64,000 bases of DNA from Halomonas heilongjiangensis. GTDB lineage: Bacteria; Pseudomonadota; Gammaproteobacteria; Pseudomonadales; Halomonadaceae. Made by a program: the position numbers and the translations under genes. Each line of letters starts with the position of its first letter. The stretch's first letter is position 1. Below, one piece after another: positions 41,906 to 50,851 of this stretch. Location of the stretch: positions 103,201-167,200 of the forward strand of contig NZ_PNRE01000019.1 of the NCBI RefSeq assembly GCF_002879645.1, written 5' to 3'. A model generated the notes under the pieces. That model did no database searches. It was not told the DNA's origin and was given only the letters and a program-made list of their open reading frames with translations.

Positions 41906-42033
41906 GTGCTTTTCCTCGCTCGCTTTCACTCGCGGCGACAGCGGCATCGATGACCGCTGCCGATCGCCTTCTCGAACTGCTGCCAGACCGGCCTCTCGTG
42001 GTGCGGTGCGGGGCAGCCGATCGGGTCAACGGC

Positions 42034-42257
42034 TTACAGCTTCAGGTCTTCCGGGATCTCGTAACCGTTCTCCTCGTACCAGCGCACGGCACCCGGTCAG
42101 GTTGGCCCAGCCGGAGCCATAGACGACGTAGGTGCCGCCCTGGTGGGCGGTGTCCGCGGTGAAGCTCTCGGGCCAGTCGCTGCGGTCCGACTGGGCCGAG
42201 GCCGAGGCGGCGAAGCAGGGAGCCGGCGAGGAGCCGAGAGGTTGCGTTGCGAATGAC
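42034..42257 (-). pseudogene. TRAP-TAXI solute-binding protein, internally deleted remnant
   Basis: On the minus strand a signal-peptide-like piece (RNATSRLLAGSLL) leads, after a frame change near 42217, into ASAQSDRSDWPESFTADTAH and GGTYVVYGSGWANL, the mature N-terminus of TAXI-family binding proteins. At about 42091-42097 this jumps to AVRWYEENGYEIPEDLKL and stop, a typical C-terminus. Roughly 250 internal codons are missing. The next 300 bases (42258-42555) show no gene. Decayed transporter component beside maeB. Confidence 0.72.
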
Positions 42258-42555
42258 GTCTCTCCTGCTAGGCGGTTGTGCGCTTGTGAAATGCCCGGGC
42301 GATCGTGCCCCGGGGGCATGCGTCGCCCCAGTATGGTCACCGGTTGCGGGATCTGCCGTGAGCCAGGCCGGGGTGGCATCAACGCTCATCACAAGGCAAT
42401 GGCCATGCCTTCTTATTAAAATGTCTGGTATTTCACATGGTTGTGATAGCGTCATTCGACCTTGGTCGAAGCATGGTGGGCGGGGGTGGGCTGGAATCCC
42501 GCACGGGGCAGATATTGCGCTGTGTGGGTTTCCGCACAGCGTCTCGTACTACAGC

Positions 42556-42898
42556 CGTAACTGGATACCCTACCTTCAGGGACTGCTCAGCCAGTGCGAA
42601 CGAAAGAATGGCTGGCATCTCGCCGAGTGGCTCGGGGATGCATCCCGGATGGGGTGCAGTACCTGTTGTTGGATCGTGCCCGCTGGGATGCGGTGGCGGC
42701 ACGCGATCTCCTCCGCCAAAGGCCCATCGCTACGCTGGGCCCGCCTGAAGGTGTCCTGGTCCTGGACGACACCGGCTTTATCAAGAAAGGTCTGCACTCG
42801 GCCGGTGTGCAACGCCAGTCAGTGGCACCGCCGGCCGTATCGACAATAGTCAGATTGGGGGCTTTCTTCTCTACACCACTTCGGATCATCGTGGATAA
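42556..42898 (+). mobile_element. IS701-family transposase remnant with two frameshifts
   Basis: Three overlapping frames together read like the N-terminal part of IS701-type DDE transposases: YLQGLLSQCERKNGWHLAEW (42571-42630), then from 42645 PDGVQYLLLDRARWDAVAAR and VLVLDDTGFIKKGLHSAGVQ (to 42818), then from 42821 SGTAGRIDNSQIGGFLLYTT. The junctions at about 42645 and 42819 are frameshifts. Start, later catalytic residues, C-terminus and terminal repeats are gone. The DNA is less GC-rich than its surroundings. It sits 70 bases from the yicC stop, at the edge of the inserted block. Confidence 0.8.
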
Positions 42899-42969
42899 CC
42901 ATAGACAAGCTTCGTCTTATGGTACATAGAAAACAATAGCTTATGGCCTTGTGTGGAGGAGCGTGGAGA

Positions 42970-43833
42970 TCACTCTATGTTCTGGATCTGCTCGCGCATC
43001 TGCTCGATCAGCACCTTGAGCTCCACCGCGCAGCGCGTGGTACTGGCGACCACCGCCTTGGAGGAGAGGGTGTTGGCCTCGCGGTTGAGCTCCTGCATCA
43101 GGAAGTCGAGGCGCCGCCCCACCGGGCCCTGCTGGCCCAACTGACGTTCGACCTCGGCGACATGGGTCGCCAGGCGGTCGAGTTCCTCGTCGACGTCGGC
43201 CTTCTGGGCCAGCAGCACCAGCTCGGCCTCGAGCCGCTGGGGCTCGAGGTCGGCCTTGACCGTCTCGAGGCGCTCCAGCAGCTGGGCGCGCTGGCGCTCG
43301 AGGATCTCCGGCATCAGCCGGCGAACCTCGGCCACCTGGGCGTTCACCGCCACCAGCCGCTCGCGGATCAGGACCGCCAGCTTGTCGCCCTCGCGGGCGC
43401 GACCGGCGACCAGGTCGTCGAGGGCGGCGTGGAACAGCGCGGTGGCCTCGGCCTTGACGGTCTCGAGGTCCGGGCCCCGGGCGTCGAGCACGCCGGGGTG
43501 GTCGAGCAGTGCCAGGGCGTCGGGCATCGGGGCCTCGCTCACCACGCCGCGCACCTCGCCCAGGGCCGCGGCGAGAGCCTCGAGCCGTTCGCGGCTGACG
43601 GCCAGGGTCGCCGCGCTGCTGGCCGGCTCGAAGCGCAGGGTGCACTCCACCTTGCCGCGGGCCAGGCGCGAGCGCAGCGCCTCGCGGAAGGGCGGCTCCA
43701 GGTCGCGCAGGCTCTCCGGCAGCCGGAAGTGGGGGTCCAGGTAGCGCTGGTTCACCGAGCGCAGCTCCAGTTGCAGGCTGCCCCAGTCGGCTTCCCGGCT
43801 CAGGCGGGCGAAGGCGGTCATGCTGTGAGCCAT
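42970..43833 (-). CDS. yicC: YicC-family endoribonuclease
   Basis: A 287-residue YicC. Conserved ends are present: MAHSMTAFARLSREADWGSL and LRSVNQRYLDPHFRLPE at the N-terminus, and FLMQELNREANTLSSKAV at the C-terminus (near 255). The middle is helical and Arg/Glu-rich, likely coiled coil. YicC proteins degrade the small RNA RyhB in E. coli. Divergent from rph across 113 bases; usually next to gmk, from which it is here separated. Confidence 0.94.
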   Translation of the reverse strand: MAHSMTAFARLSREADWGSLQLELRSVNQRYLDPHFRLPESLRDLEPPFREALRSRLARGKVECTLRFEPASSAATLAVSRERLEALAAALGEVRGVVSEAPMPDALALLDHPGVLDARGPDLETVKAEATALFHAALDDLVAGRAREGDKLAVLIRERLVAVNAQVAEVRRLMPEILERQRAQLLERLETVKADLEPQRLEAELVLLAQKADVDEELDRLATHVAEVERQLGQQGPVGRRLDFLMQELNREANTLSSKAVVASTTRCAVELKVLIEQMREQIQNIE

Positions 43834-43946
43834 GGGAACTCCTGTTGCATCGCGGCGTGGGGCACCAGTGTACCCGATTAAGGGTGTAGAATGGCGCCCC
43901 CAGGCCGGCAGCGGCCGTGATGCTCAATCGAACGACGAGAGGTTCT

Positions 43947-44669
43947 ATGCGCCCCAGTGGACGACAGCCCGACCAGCCCCGCGAGATCCGCCTGACCCGC
44001 GACTATACCCGCCACGCCGAGGGGTCGGTGCTGGTGGAGTTCGGCGATACCCGGGTGCTGTGCAACGCCAGCGTCGAGGCCGGGGTGCCGCGCTGGCTAC
44101 GCGGCAAGGGCCAGGGCTGGGTCACTGCCGAATACGGCATGCTGCCCCGTGCCACCCACACCCGTGGCGGGCGCGAGGCGGCGCGCGGCAAGCAGGGCGG
44201 GCGCACCCTGGAGATCCAGCGGCTGATCGGCCGCTCGCTGCGGGCGGCGGTGAACCTCAAGAAGCTCGGCGAGTTCACCATCACCGTGGACTGCGACGTG
44301 ATCCAGGCCGACGGCGGTACCCGCACCGCCTCGATCACCGGTGGTTGCGTGGCGCTGATCGATGCCATCCGCTACCTGCAGCGCGAGAAGAAGATCAAGG
44401 GCGACCCCTTCAAGCAACTGGTCAGCTCGGTCTCGGTGGGCATCTTCAAGGGCGTGCCGGTGGTCGACCTCGACTACCCCGAGGACAGCGGTGCCGACAC
44501 CGACATGAACGTGGTGATGGCCGAGAGCGGCGGGATGATCGAGGTGCAGGGCACCGCCGAGGCGGGCACCTTCTCCCGGGCCGAACTCGACGCCATGCTC
44601 GATCTGGCCGAGAAGGCCGGCAACGAGCTGTTCGCCCATCAGCGCGAGGCGCTGGGGATTCGTCTCTGA
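43947..44669 (+). CDS. rph: Ribonuclease PH
   Basis: A 240-residue phosphorolytic 3'-5' exoribonuclease that trims tRNA 3' ends. Conserved blocks: [51 protein letters not shown] (phosphate-binding arginines) and [22 protein letters not shown] at 43947 follows GAGAGGTTCT; a frame 10 codons longer is not conserved. A TAGAAT -10-like box lies at 43887. Confidence 0.96.
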   Translation: MRPSGRQPDQPREIRLTRDYTRHAEGSVLVEFGDTRVLCNASVEAGVPRWLRGKGQGWVTAEYGMLPRATHTRGGREAARGKQGGRTLEIQRLIGRSLRAAVNLKKLGEFTITVDCDVIQADGGTRTASITGGCVALIDAIRYLQREKKIKGDPFKQLVSSVSVGIFKGVPVVDLDYPEDSGADTDMNVVMAESGGMIEVQGTAEAGTFSRAELDAMLDLAEKAGNELFAHQREALGIRL

Positions 44670-44708
44670 GCCGGGACGACCGGCATGGCCCGGCGCCACT
44701 TTTTGCAA

Positions 44709-44744
44709 ACGCAACACGCCGGCCCCTGGGCCGGCGTGTTGCGT
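44709..44744. terminator. Bidirectional terminator between rph and crc
   Basis: ACGCAACACGCCGGCCC and its exact complement GGGCCGGCGTGTTGCGT form a 17-base arm palindrome with a tight centre, between the convergent stops of rph (44669) and crc (44779). Confidence 0.7.
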
Positions 44745-44778
44745 TCCGGACGGGCCGGAGCGGCGACGAAGGGCGCGA

Positions 44779-45546
44779 TCAGAGCGTCAGGTCGTACTCG
44801 ACGATCAGCGGGGCGAACTCGGAGAAGGTGGCGTCATGGTCGATCCAGGCGTCGACCACATGGCGGCGGAAGTTGGGGCCCACCACCTGATAGTCGATGC
44901 GCCAGCCCTCCTGGCGTGAGCGCGGCTGGTCCTGGTCGAGTGCCGGCCACCAGGTGTACTCGCCGGCATCGCGGTTGATCTCGCGGAAGGTGTCGATGAA
45001 GCCGGTGGGGCCGAACACCTGGTCCATCCAGGCACGCTCCTCGGGCCTGAAGCCGGGGGTGGTCTGGTGGTCCGCCCAGTTGGCCAGGTCGATGGTCTTG
45101 TGGGCGATGTGCCAGGTGCCGCAGATGATGTATTCCCGGCGCTTGCGGGCCATCTTGGCCAGGTACTCCTGGTACTGGGCCATGAAGGTCAGCTTGGCGT
45201 TCGGATCGCTGCCGTCGGGCATCAGGAAGCTGGCGATGCTGAAACGGTCGTAGTCGGCCTGCAGGAAGCGGCCTTCGTGGTCGCACTGCGGGAAGCCCAG
45301 GCCGTACATGATGGCCTTGGGGATCTTGCGGCAGTAGAGCCCCACGCCGGAGAAGCCGTCCTGCTCGGCGTCGAGGAAGTAGCCCTCGTAGCCTTCCGGG
45401 TAGAGGATGCTGTCGTCCAGCTCGAAGCTCTTGGCCTTGAGGTTCTGTACGCAGACGACATCGGCATCCTGGTCGGCCAGCCAGTCGAGAAAGCCCCGAC
45501 CGACCGCCTCCCGGATGCCGTTGACATTGATGGTGGCGATTTTCAT
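44779..45546 (-). CDS. crc: Crc-like catabolite repression protein (nuclease-dead EEP fold)
   Basis: A 255-residue protein of the exonuclease III (EEP) fold. It matches Pseudomonas Crc in length, in place beside pyrE, and in blocks such as KIATINVNGIREAVGRGFLD, KRREYIICGTWHIAHKTIDL and APLIVEYDLTL. Nuclease residues are lost: the metal-binding Glu of LQE is N35 (CVQNLKAK), the D-x-N motif reads GTWHIAH, and the final SDH motif reads SEFAP. In Pseudomonas Crc acts with Hfq to block translation of A-rich mRNAs. Automated labels would say exodeoxyribonuclease III. ATG at 45546. Confidence 0.88.
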   Translation of the reverse strand: MKIATINVNGIREAVGRGFLDWLADQDADVVCVQNLKAKSFELDDSILYPEGYEGYFLDAEQDGFSGVGLYCRKIPKAIMYGLGFPQCDHEGRFLQADYDRFSIASFLMPDGSDPNAKLTFMAQYQEYLAKMARKRREYIICGTWHIAHKTIDLANWADHQTTPGFRPEERAWMDQVFGPTGFIDTFREINRDAGEYTWWPALDQDQPRSRQEGWRIDYQVVGPNFRRHVVDAWIDHDATFSEFAPLIVEYDLTL

Positions 45547-45655
45547 ACATGGTCCCTTTTGCGTCGCGCGTGTATGATACCCGACGTTTCGACGTTTGGG
45601 TAAATGGCCTTTGCCCATGAACATGATAAGAGAGGCCGAGGGGGAGAGTTCCGGC

Positions 45656-46336
45656 GTGCCCAGGCAGCAGAACGGCGAGTTGCAAGCCTACCAGCGAGAG
45701 TTCATCGAGTTCGCCATCGAGCAGGGGGTGCTGCGCTTCGGCGAGTTCACCCTGAAGTCGGGCCGGGTCAGCCCCTACTTCTTCAACGCGGGGCTGTTCC
45801 GCACCGGCCGGGCGCTGGCTCGCCTCGGCCGTTTCTATGCCCGGGCCATCGCCGACAGCGGCCTGGCGGTCGATGTGCTGTTCGGCCCCGCCTACAAGGG
45901 CATTCCGCTGGCGGCTACCACCGCCGTGGCCCTGGCCGATCACCATGATCGTGACCTGCCCTACGCCTTCAACCGCAAGGAGGCCAAGGCCCACGGCGAG
46001 GGTGGCAGCATCGTCGGCGCCGAGCTCGAGGGCCGCATCCTGATCATCGATGACGTGATCACCGCCGGCACCGCCATCCGTGAGGTGATGGGGCTGATCG
46101 AGGCCGCCGGCGCCCGGGCCGCCGGCGTGGTCATCGCCCTGGACCGCCAGGAGCGCGGCAATGGCGCGCAGAGCGCCATCCAGGAGGTCGAGGCCAACTT
46201 CGGCATGCCGGTGATCAGTATCGTGACGCTGGACATGGTCCTGGCCTATCTTGAACAGCATGCAGGCGATGATCTCCGGGATCATGCGGCGGCCATTCGT
46301 GACTATCGCGCGCGCTATGGTGTGCGGGTCGGCTGA
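45656..46336 (+). CDS. pyrE: Orotate phosphoribosyltransferase
   Basis: A 226-residue enzyme making orotidine monophosphate from orotate and PRPP. The PRPP motif [18 protein letters not shown] (near residue 130) and flexible-loop segment [13 protein letters not shown] are intact. The family core starts at [13 protein letters not shown], so the true start is uncertain: GTG at 45656, nine bases after GGGGGAGAG, fits best; TTG at 45680 aligns with the Pseudomonas start, and ATG at 45617 lacks a ribosome site. Divergent from crc. Confidence 0.93.
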   Translation: MPRQQNGELQAYQREFIEFAIEQGVLRFGEFTLKSGRVSPYFFNAGLFRTGRALARLGRFYARAIADSGLAVDVLFGPAYKGIPLAATTAVALADHHDRDLPYAFNRKEAKAHGEGGSIVGAELEGRILIIDDVITAGTAIREVMGLIEAAGARAAGVVIALDRQERGNGAQSAIQEVEANFGMPVISIVTLDMVLAYLEQHAGDDLRDHAAAIRDYRARYGVRVG

Positions 46337-46381
46337 CCGCAGCACAGCAGTGATGCCCAAGGGGCGGACAAGGAGAGTGAC

Positions 46382-46942
46382 ATGAGACGGGTCATCATCA
46401 CCATCGTCGGGGCGATGCTGCTGGGCGCCGTATCCCTGTCCCAGGCCCAGACCGCCACCCTGGACCTGAACCTCGGCCAGGACGCCGTGCAGTTCGAGGC
46501 GGCCGGCGAGCTGACCGACGGTATCTCCCTGGGGGGGGGCGTGATCGACAGCGACGACCGTGGCGATGCCACGGCCTTCCATGCCCAGCTGCTCGGCGTG
46601 GAGCGCAACGCCGACTACGATATCGGCGTGGGTGCCCGCTGGACCCAGTTCGACACCGACCATGGCGACGGCGGCGGCCTGGGCCTCGGCGGCTACGGCT
46701 ATGCCTATGTGCCTGCCATGCCGGCGCTGTCGCTGGGGGGCTACGGCTTCTACACCCCGAGCGCGGTCAGTACCCGTGACCTGAATGACGGCTACGAACT
46801 GGGAGTGCGCGCCCGCTATGCCTTCACTCCCAACGTCGACGGCTATGTCGGCTACCGGGCCCTGCGTGCCGATTTCGACAACGATGGCGGCTCGCGCACC
46901 CTGGACAGCGGCCCGCTGCTGGGCGTGCGTCTCTCTTTCTGA
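46382..46942 (+). CDS. YfaZ-family outer-membrane protein
   Basis: A 186-residue precursor with a signal peptide cleaved near SQA-QTA (residue 23) and alternating beta-barrel strands rich in Gly and Tyr, ending in the C-terminal phenylalanine of outer-membrane proteins (LLGVRLSF). The pattern TDGISLGGGVIDSDDRGD and YELGVRARYAFTPNVDGYVG fits the YfaZ family, whose role is unknown. ATG at 46382 follows AAGGAGAGTGAC. Single gene between pyrE and trmL. Confidence 0.82.
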   Translation: MRRVIITIVGAMLLGAVSLSQAQTATLDLNLGQDAVQFEAAGELTDGISLGGGVIDSDDRGDATAFHAQLLGVERNADYDIGVGARWTQFDTDHGDGGGLGLGGYGYAYVPAMPALSLGGYGFYTPSAVSTRDLNDGYELGVRARYAFTPNVDGYVGYRALRADFDNDGGSRTLDSGPLLGVRLSF

Positions 46943-46961
46943 GCCGCCCCGTGCCGTCGGT

Positions 46962-46985
46962 GTCGGGCCCCGGATGGGGCCCGAC
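46962..46985 (+). terminator. Hairpin after the yfaZ-like gene
   Basis: GTCGGGCCCC, loop GGAT, GGGGCCCGAC: a perfect ten-pair stem 19 bases past the stop, without a U tract. Likely terminator or mRNA-end structure. Confidence 0.6.
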
Positions 46986-47020
46986 TGCGTTGCGGGTAAG
47001 GGCCACCCAGCGGGAGTTTC

Positions 47021-47536
47021 ATGCTCGATATCGTCCTCTACCAGCCGGAGATCGCCCCCAACACCGGCAACCTGATCCGCCTGTGCGCCAACACCGGCTT
47101 CCGCCTGCACTTGATCGAGCCGCTGGGCTTCGAGCTCGACGACCGGCGCCTGCGGCGTGCCGGGCTCGACTACCACGAGTGGGCCCGGGTGACGACACAC
47201 CCCGACTGGCGCGCCTTTCTCGAGGCGGTGGCGCCCGAGCGGGTGTTCGCCGTATCGACACGGGGGCGGACCGGCTATCATGAGCCGGCCTATCGAGAGG
47301 GCGATGCCCTGGTGTTCGGCCCCGAGACCCGCGGCCTGCCCCAGGCGATGCTCGACGCCCTGCCGGAATCCCGGCGCCTGCGCATTCCCATGCTGCCCGA
47401 TAGCCGCAGCCTGAACCTCTCCAACGCCTGCGCGGTGATCGTCTTCGAGGCCTGGCGCCAGCTGGGATTCAGGGGGGCCGGCCTGCCGGGGGCCGGCCTG
47501 GTGCCCCCCGGGAACCTCGGCACCCCGAAGGAGTAA
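47021..47536 (+). CDS. trmL: tRNA (cytidine/uridine-34 2'-O)-methyltransferase
   Basis: A 171-residue SPOUT methyltransferase for the wobble base of leucine tRNAs. Motif 1 [17 protein letters not shown] at the N-terminus, motif 2 [14 protein letters not shown] (near 103) and motif 3 [20 protein letters not shown] (near 125) form the trefoil knot that binds S-adenosylmethionine. It is slightly extended by a Gly/Pro-rich tail. rep starts four bases after its stop. Confidence 0.94.
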   Translation: MLDIVLYQPEIAPNTGNLIRLCANTGFRLHLIEPLGFELDDRRLRRAGLDYHEWARVTTHPDWRAFLEAVAPERVFAVSTRGRTGYHEPAYREGDALVFGPETRGLPQAMLDALPESRRLRIPMLPDSRSLNLSNACAVIVFEAWRQLGFRGAGLPGAGLVPPGNLGTPKE

Positions 47537-47539
47537 GCG

Positions 47540-49591
47540 ATGTCGATCAAGCAGCGCCTGGCCAAGTTGAACCCCCGCCAGCAGGAAGCGGTGCGCTATA
47601 TCGATGGCCCCTGCCTGGTGCTGGCCGGCGCCGGCTCGGGCAAGACCAGCGTGATCACCACCAAGATCGCCTACCTGGTGCAGGAGTGCGGCATGAGCGC
47701 GCGGCGGATCGCCGCCGTGACCTTCACCAACAAGGCGGCCCGCGAGATGAAGGAGCGGGTGGGCCAGATGCTCAAGGGGCGCGAGGGGCACGGCCTGACC
47801 GTCTCGACCTTCCATACCCTGGGCCTCAACATCATTCGCGCCGAGCTCAAGGCCCTGGGCTACAAGCCCGGTTTCTCGCTGTTCGACCCCGAGGACGCCA
47901 AGGCGCTGCTGCGCGACCTGATGAACAAGGACGCCCAGGTCGATGCCGACCAGATCAACCGGGTCCAGCACCAGATCTCCCAGTGGAAGAACGACCTGAT
48001 CCTGCCCGGCCAGGCGCTCTCCCATGCCGCGGACGACGACGAGCAGTACGCGGCGAGGGTCTTCGAGGCCTACGGCCGCCACCTCAAGGCCTACAACGCC
48101 GTCGACTTCGACGACCTGATCCTGTTGCCGGTGGTGCTGCTGCGCGACGATCCGGAGGCGCTCGCCCGCTGGCGGCGCAAGATCCACTACATGCTGGTGG
48201 ACGAGTACCAGGACACCAACGTCAGCCAGTACCAGCTGGTCCAGCTGCTGATGGGCGAGCGCAAGACCTTCACCGTGGTCGGCGACGACGACCAGTCGAT
48301 CTACGCCTGGCGCGGTGCCCGGCCGGAGAACCTGGTGACCCTGGGCGAGGACTTCCCGCGGCTCAACGTGATCAAGCTGGAACAGAACTACCGCTCCACC
48401 GGTACCATCCTGCGCGCCGCCAACACCCTGATTGCCAACAACCCCCACGTCTACGAGAAGACCCTGTGGTCGGAGATGGGGCAGGGCGCGGCGATCCGCG
48501 TGGTGGTCAACCGCCACGAGGAGGCCGAGGCCGAGCGGGTGGCCAGCGAGATCCTCACCCGGCGCATCAAGGAGCGCGCCGAGTGGCGCGACTTCGCGGT
48601 GCTCTACCGCGGCAACTTCCAGGCGCGGCTGCTCGAGCTCAAGCTGCAGCACTACCAGATCCCCTACAAGCTCTCCGGCGGTACCTCCTTCTTCTCGCGC
48701 AACGAGATCAAGGACGCTATGGCCTACCTGCGGCTGCTGATCAACCCGGCCGACGACAACGCCTTCCTGCGCATCGTCAACGTGCCGCGCCGTGAGATCG
48801 GCCCCGGTACCCTGGAGAAGCTCGCCAACTACGCCACCGAGCGCGGGATCTCGCTGTTCGCCGCCTGCCACGAGCTGGGCCTGGAGCAGTTGCTGCCCAC
48901 GCGGGCCGTGGAACGGCTGTCGCGCTTCACCCACTTCATCGATGGCGTGCGCCGGCGCATGGATCGGGGCGATGCCATCGCCGCCATCCGCGACATGCTG
49001 CGCGAGATGGATTACGAGGCCTGGCTGTACCAGAACGCCAGCGCCCCGACCATCGCCGAGCGGCGCATGGCCAACGTCTGGATCCTGATCGACCAGCTCG
49101 AGAAGTCGATGCAGCGCGAGCCGGAAGAGACCACGGCCAGCGAGGAGACCGAGACCGAGGGCGTCGAGGCCGCCATCGCGCGCCTGGTGCTGCGCGACAT
49201 CCTCGAGCAGCAGGCCGAGGAGGACGACTCCGACCGGGTGCAACTGCTCACCATGCACGCCTCCAAGGGGCTGGAGTTTCCCCACGTCTACCTGATGGGG
49301 CTCGAGGAGGAGCTGCTGCCCCACCGCAACGCCATCGAGGCCGGCACCGTCGAGGAGGAGCGCCGCCTGGCCTATGTGGGCATCACCCGGGCCCGGCAGA
49401 CCCTGACCCTGACCCTGGCGCGACAGCGCAGGGCCTACGGCGAACTGATGGACTGTGCGCCGAGCCGTTTCCTCGACGAGCTGCCCGCCGATGATCTCGA
49501 CTGGGAAGGGCGCGCCGACAAGGAGGACCCGGACAAGAAGCAGGCCCGGGGCCAGGATGCTATCGCCGGGCTGCGCTCGCTACTGGGATGA
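47540..49591 (+). CDS. rep: ATP-dependent DNA helicase Rep
   Basis: A 683-residue superfamily 1A helicase that helps forks pass obstacles. Motifs: Q motif LNPRQQEAV, motif I GAGSGKTSVIT, Ia FTNKAAREMKERV, II VDEYQDTN, III GDDDQSIYAWRGA, IV YRSTGTIL, V TMHASKGLEFPHVYLMGLEE and VI YVGITRARQTL. Length and the N-terminus MSIKQRLAKLNPRQQEA point to Rep rather than UvrD. Follows trmL after four bases; convergent with the cytochrome gene. Confidence 0.96.
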   Translation: MSIKQRLAKLNPRQQEAVRYIDGPCLVLAGAGSGKTSVITTKIAYLVQECGMSARRIAAVTFTNKAAREMKERVGQMLKGREGHGLTVSTFHTLGLNIIRAELKALGYKPGFSLFDPEDAKALLRDLMNKDAQVDADQINRVQHQISQWKNDLILPGQALSHAADDDEQYAARVFEAYGRHLKAYNAVDFDDLILLPVVLLRDDPEALARWRRKIHYMLVDEYQDTNVSQYQLVQLLMGERKTFTVVGDDDQSIYAWRGARPENLVTLGEDFPRLNVIKLEQNYRSTGTILRAANTLIANNPHVYEKTLWSEMGQGAAIRVVVNRHEEAEAERVASEILTRRIKERAEWRDFAVLYRGNFQARLLELKLQHYQIPYKLSGGTSFFSRNEIKDAMAYLRLLINPADDNAFLRIVNVPRREIGPGTLEKLANYATERGISLFAACHELGLEQLLPTRAVERLSRFTHFIDGVRRRMDRGDAIAAIRDMLREMDYEAWLYQNASAPTIAERRMANVWILIDQLEKSMQREPEETTASEETETEGVEAAIARLVLRDILEQQAEEDDSDRVQLLTMHASKGLEFPHVYLMGLEEELLPHRNAIEAGTVEEERRLAYVGITRARQTLTLTLARQRRAYGELMDCAPSRFLDELPADDLDWEGRADKEDPDKKQARGQDAIAGLRSLLG

Positions 49592-49656
49592 CGGCTGTCC
49601 GGTGGTTCCTCGGTGCGTTCCGGGTTCGCGACCGGGTTGCACCGGGCCAAAACGCA

Positions 49657-49682
49657 AGCGGGGCGCCAGTTGGCGCCCCGCT
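49657..49682. terminator. Bidirectional terminator between rep and the cytochrome c5 gene
   Basis: AGCGGGGCGCCA and TGGCGCCCCGCT form a 12-base arm palindrome with a very short loop, between the convergent stops at 49591 and 49704. On the minus strand it is followed by TGCGTTTTGG. Confidence 0.7.
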
Positions 49683-49703
49683 GTTCGTTGCGTTGTCGAC
49701 GGC

Positions 49704-50603
49704 TCAGCGCACCGATTCGACCAGGAAATCCACGGCGGCGCGAACCTCGTCGTCGGAGAGGCTGGTATTGCCCCCCTTCGGCGGCATGGCACCGATGCCG
49801 TTGATGGCATGGTCATAGAGGGTGGCCATGTCCTGATCGATACGACCTTCCCACTCGCCGGCTTCGCCCAGGCGCGGAGCACCGGCGGCACCGGTCATGT
49901 GGCACGCCATGCACGCCTGGTTGTAGATGGCCTCACCGTCGATATCGGCGTCGCCGCCGGCGGCCTCTTCATCAGCGGCTGCGTCGTCGTCGGTGGCGGC
50001 TTCTTCATCAGCGGCTGCGTCGTCGTCGGTGGCGGCCTCTTCATCAGCGGCTGCCGCTGCGTCGTCGTCGGTCGCGGCTTCTTCGTCGGCTGCCGCTGCG
50101 TCCTGAGCGGTGCCTTCGTCGTCGGCGGCCTCATCCGCAGGGGCTTGCTCTGCCGCAACATCTGGCACGTCCATCACCGGCTCCAGCAGGTAGGCGGTGA
50201 CGGCTTCCATCTCCTCGTCGGAGAGGTTGGGGTTGCCGCCGCGGGCCGGCATGGCACCGATACCGTTGATGGAGTGGTCCAGCAGGGTGTCGAAGCCCTG
50301 GTCGACGCGCTCGGCCCAGGCATCGGTATCGCCGCGCACCGGGGCGCCGGCGGCACCGCTCTCGTGGCACGCCATGCAGACCCGGTTATAGATGGCCTCG
50401 CCATCGGCTCCGCCCGCGGCGGCATCGCCATTCTCGCTGGCGGCGGCTGCGGTGCCACACTCCTCGCCCTGCAGGCACAGCTGGCCCACCGGCGTGAGAC
50501 GCTCGGCGATGGCGTCACGGTCTACCTCGGCCTGGGCGGAGGCCATGCCTGCGGTCAGGCCGAGGGCGGCAAGGCCCCCCATGATCAGCTTGCTGGATTT
50601 CAC
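49704..50603 (-). CDS. Di-haem cytochrome c5 family protein with acidic repeat linker
   Basis: A 299-residue secreted protein: signal peptide to about ASA-QAE (residue 24), a first class I cytochrome domain with CMACH (near 77) and axial Met in GIGAMPARGGNP, a low-complexity acidic linker of about 60 residues built on DEEAATDDDAAA, and a second domain with CMACH and GIGAMPPKGGNT. It should carry electrons in the periplasm. Single-domain c5 is usual; here two are joined. The start is likely GTG at 50603 with AGAGG upstream; two other GTGs precede it. Same locus as cytochrome c5 near rep in Pseudomonas. Confidence 0.88.
   Translation of the reverse strand: MKSSKLIMGGLAALGLTAGMASAQAEVDRDAIAERLTPVGQLCLQGEECGTAAAASENGDAAAGGADGEAIYNRVCMACHESGAAGAPVRGDTDAWAERVDQGFDTLLDHSINGIGAMPARGGNPNLSDEEMEAVTAYLLEPVMDVPDVAAEQAPADEAADDEGTAQDAAAADEEAATDDDAAAAADEEAATDDDAAADEEAATDDDAAADEEAAGGDADIDGEAIYNQACMACHMTGAAGAPRLGEAGEWEGRIDQDMATLYDHAINGIGAMPPKGGNTSLSDDEVRAAVDFLVESVR
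49966..50115. repeat. Tandem 36-base coding repeat in the cytochrome linker
   Basis: TCTTCATCAGCGGCTGCGTC-type units start at 49966, 50002 and 50038 (36 bases apart) and a diverged unit at 50080 (42 bases). On the minus strand each encodes DEEAATDDDAAA. The first three are almost identical, showing recent slippage or recombination. Confidence 0.85.
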
Positions 50604-50851
50604 TCTCACCACCTCTTGACGGTCCTGTAATCGAATCTGCCCGTGGCGACGTCGCGAACGGCATCACGACAGCCGGGGGACGTCCTGGCGCGCACAATGG
50701 GCGACAGTATACCGGCAACGCTTTCGGCTGGAAAATGCCGCGGCCAACGTCTTTGGCCGTAAGCCCCCGGCTATCACGAGGCTCTCGCTGGACAGGAGTG
50801 GGGCAGCCGGGTAGGATGTGGACCGCCCGATGACGCCGTCGCGGGCGACAA

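Noticed and set aside
42437..42929. Several small open frames as novel small proteins
   Set aside because: Joined across two frameshifts they reproduce one transposase segment, so they are pieces of a dead IS gene.
44779..45546. Active exodeoxyribonuclease III (xthA)
   Set aside because: All metal-binding and catalytic motifs are substituted and the position beside pyrE matches crc.
44834..49324. A 1496-codon open frame on the minus strand
   Set aside because: It lies opposite rep, trmL, yfaZ, pyrE and crc; its sequence is rich in His, Gln, Gly and Arg as expected of the complement of GC-rich genes, with no family resemblance. Only its first part repeats a frame-shifted crc.
49966..50115. 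CRISPR-like regular 36-base repeats
   Set aside because: The units are directly contiguous with no spacers and are in frame inside the cytochrome gene; no cas genes are present.
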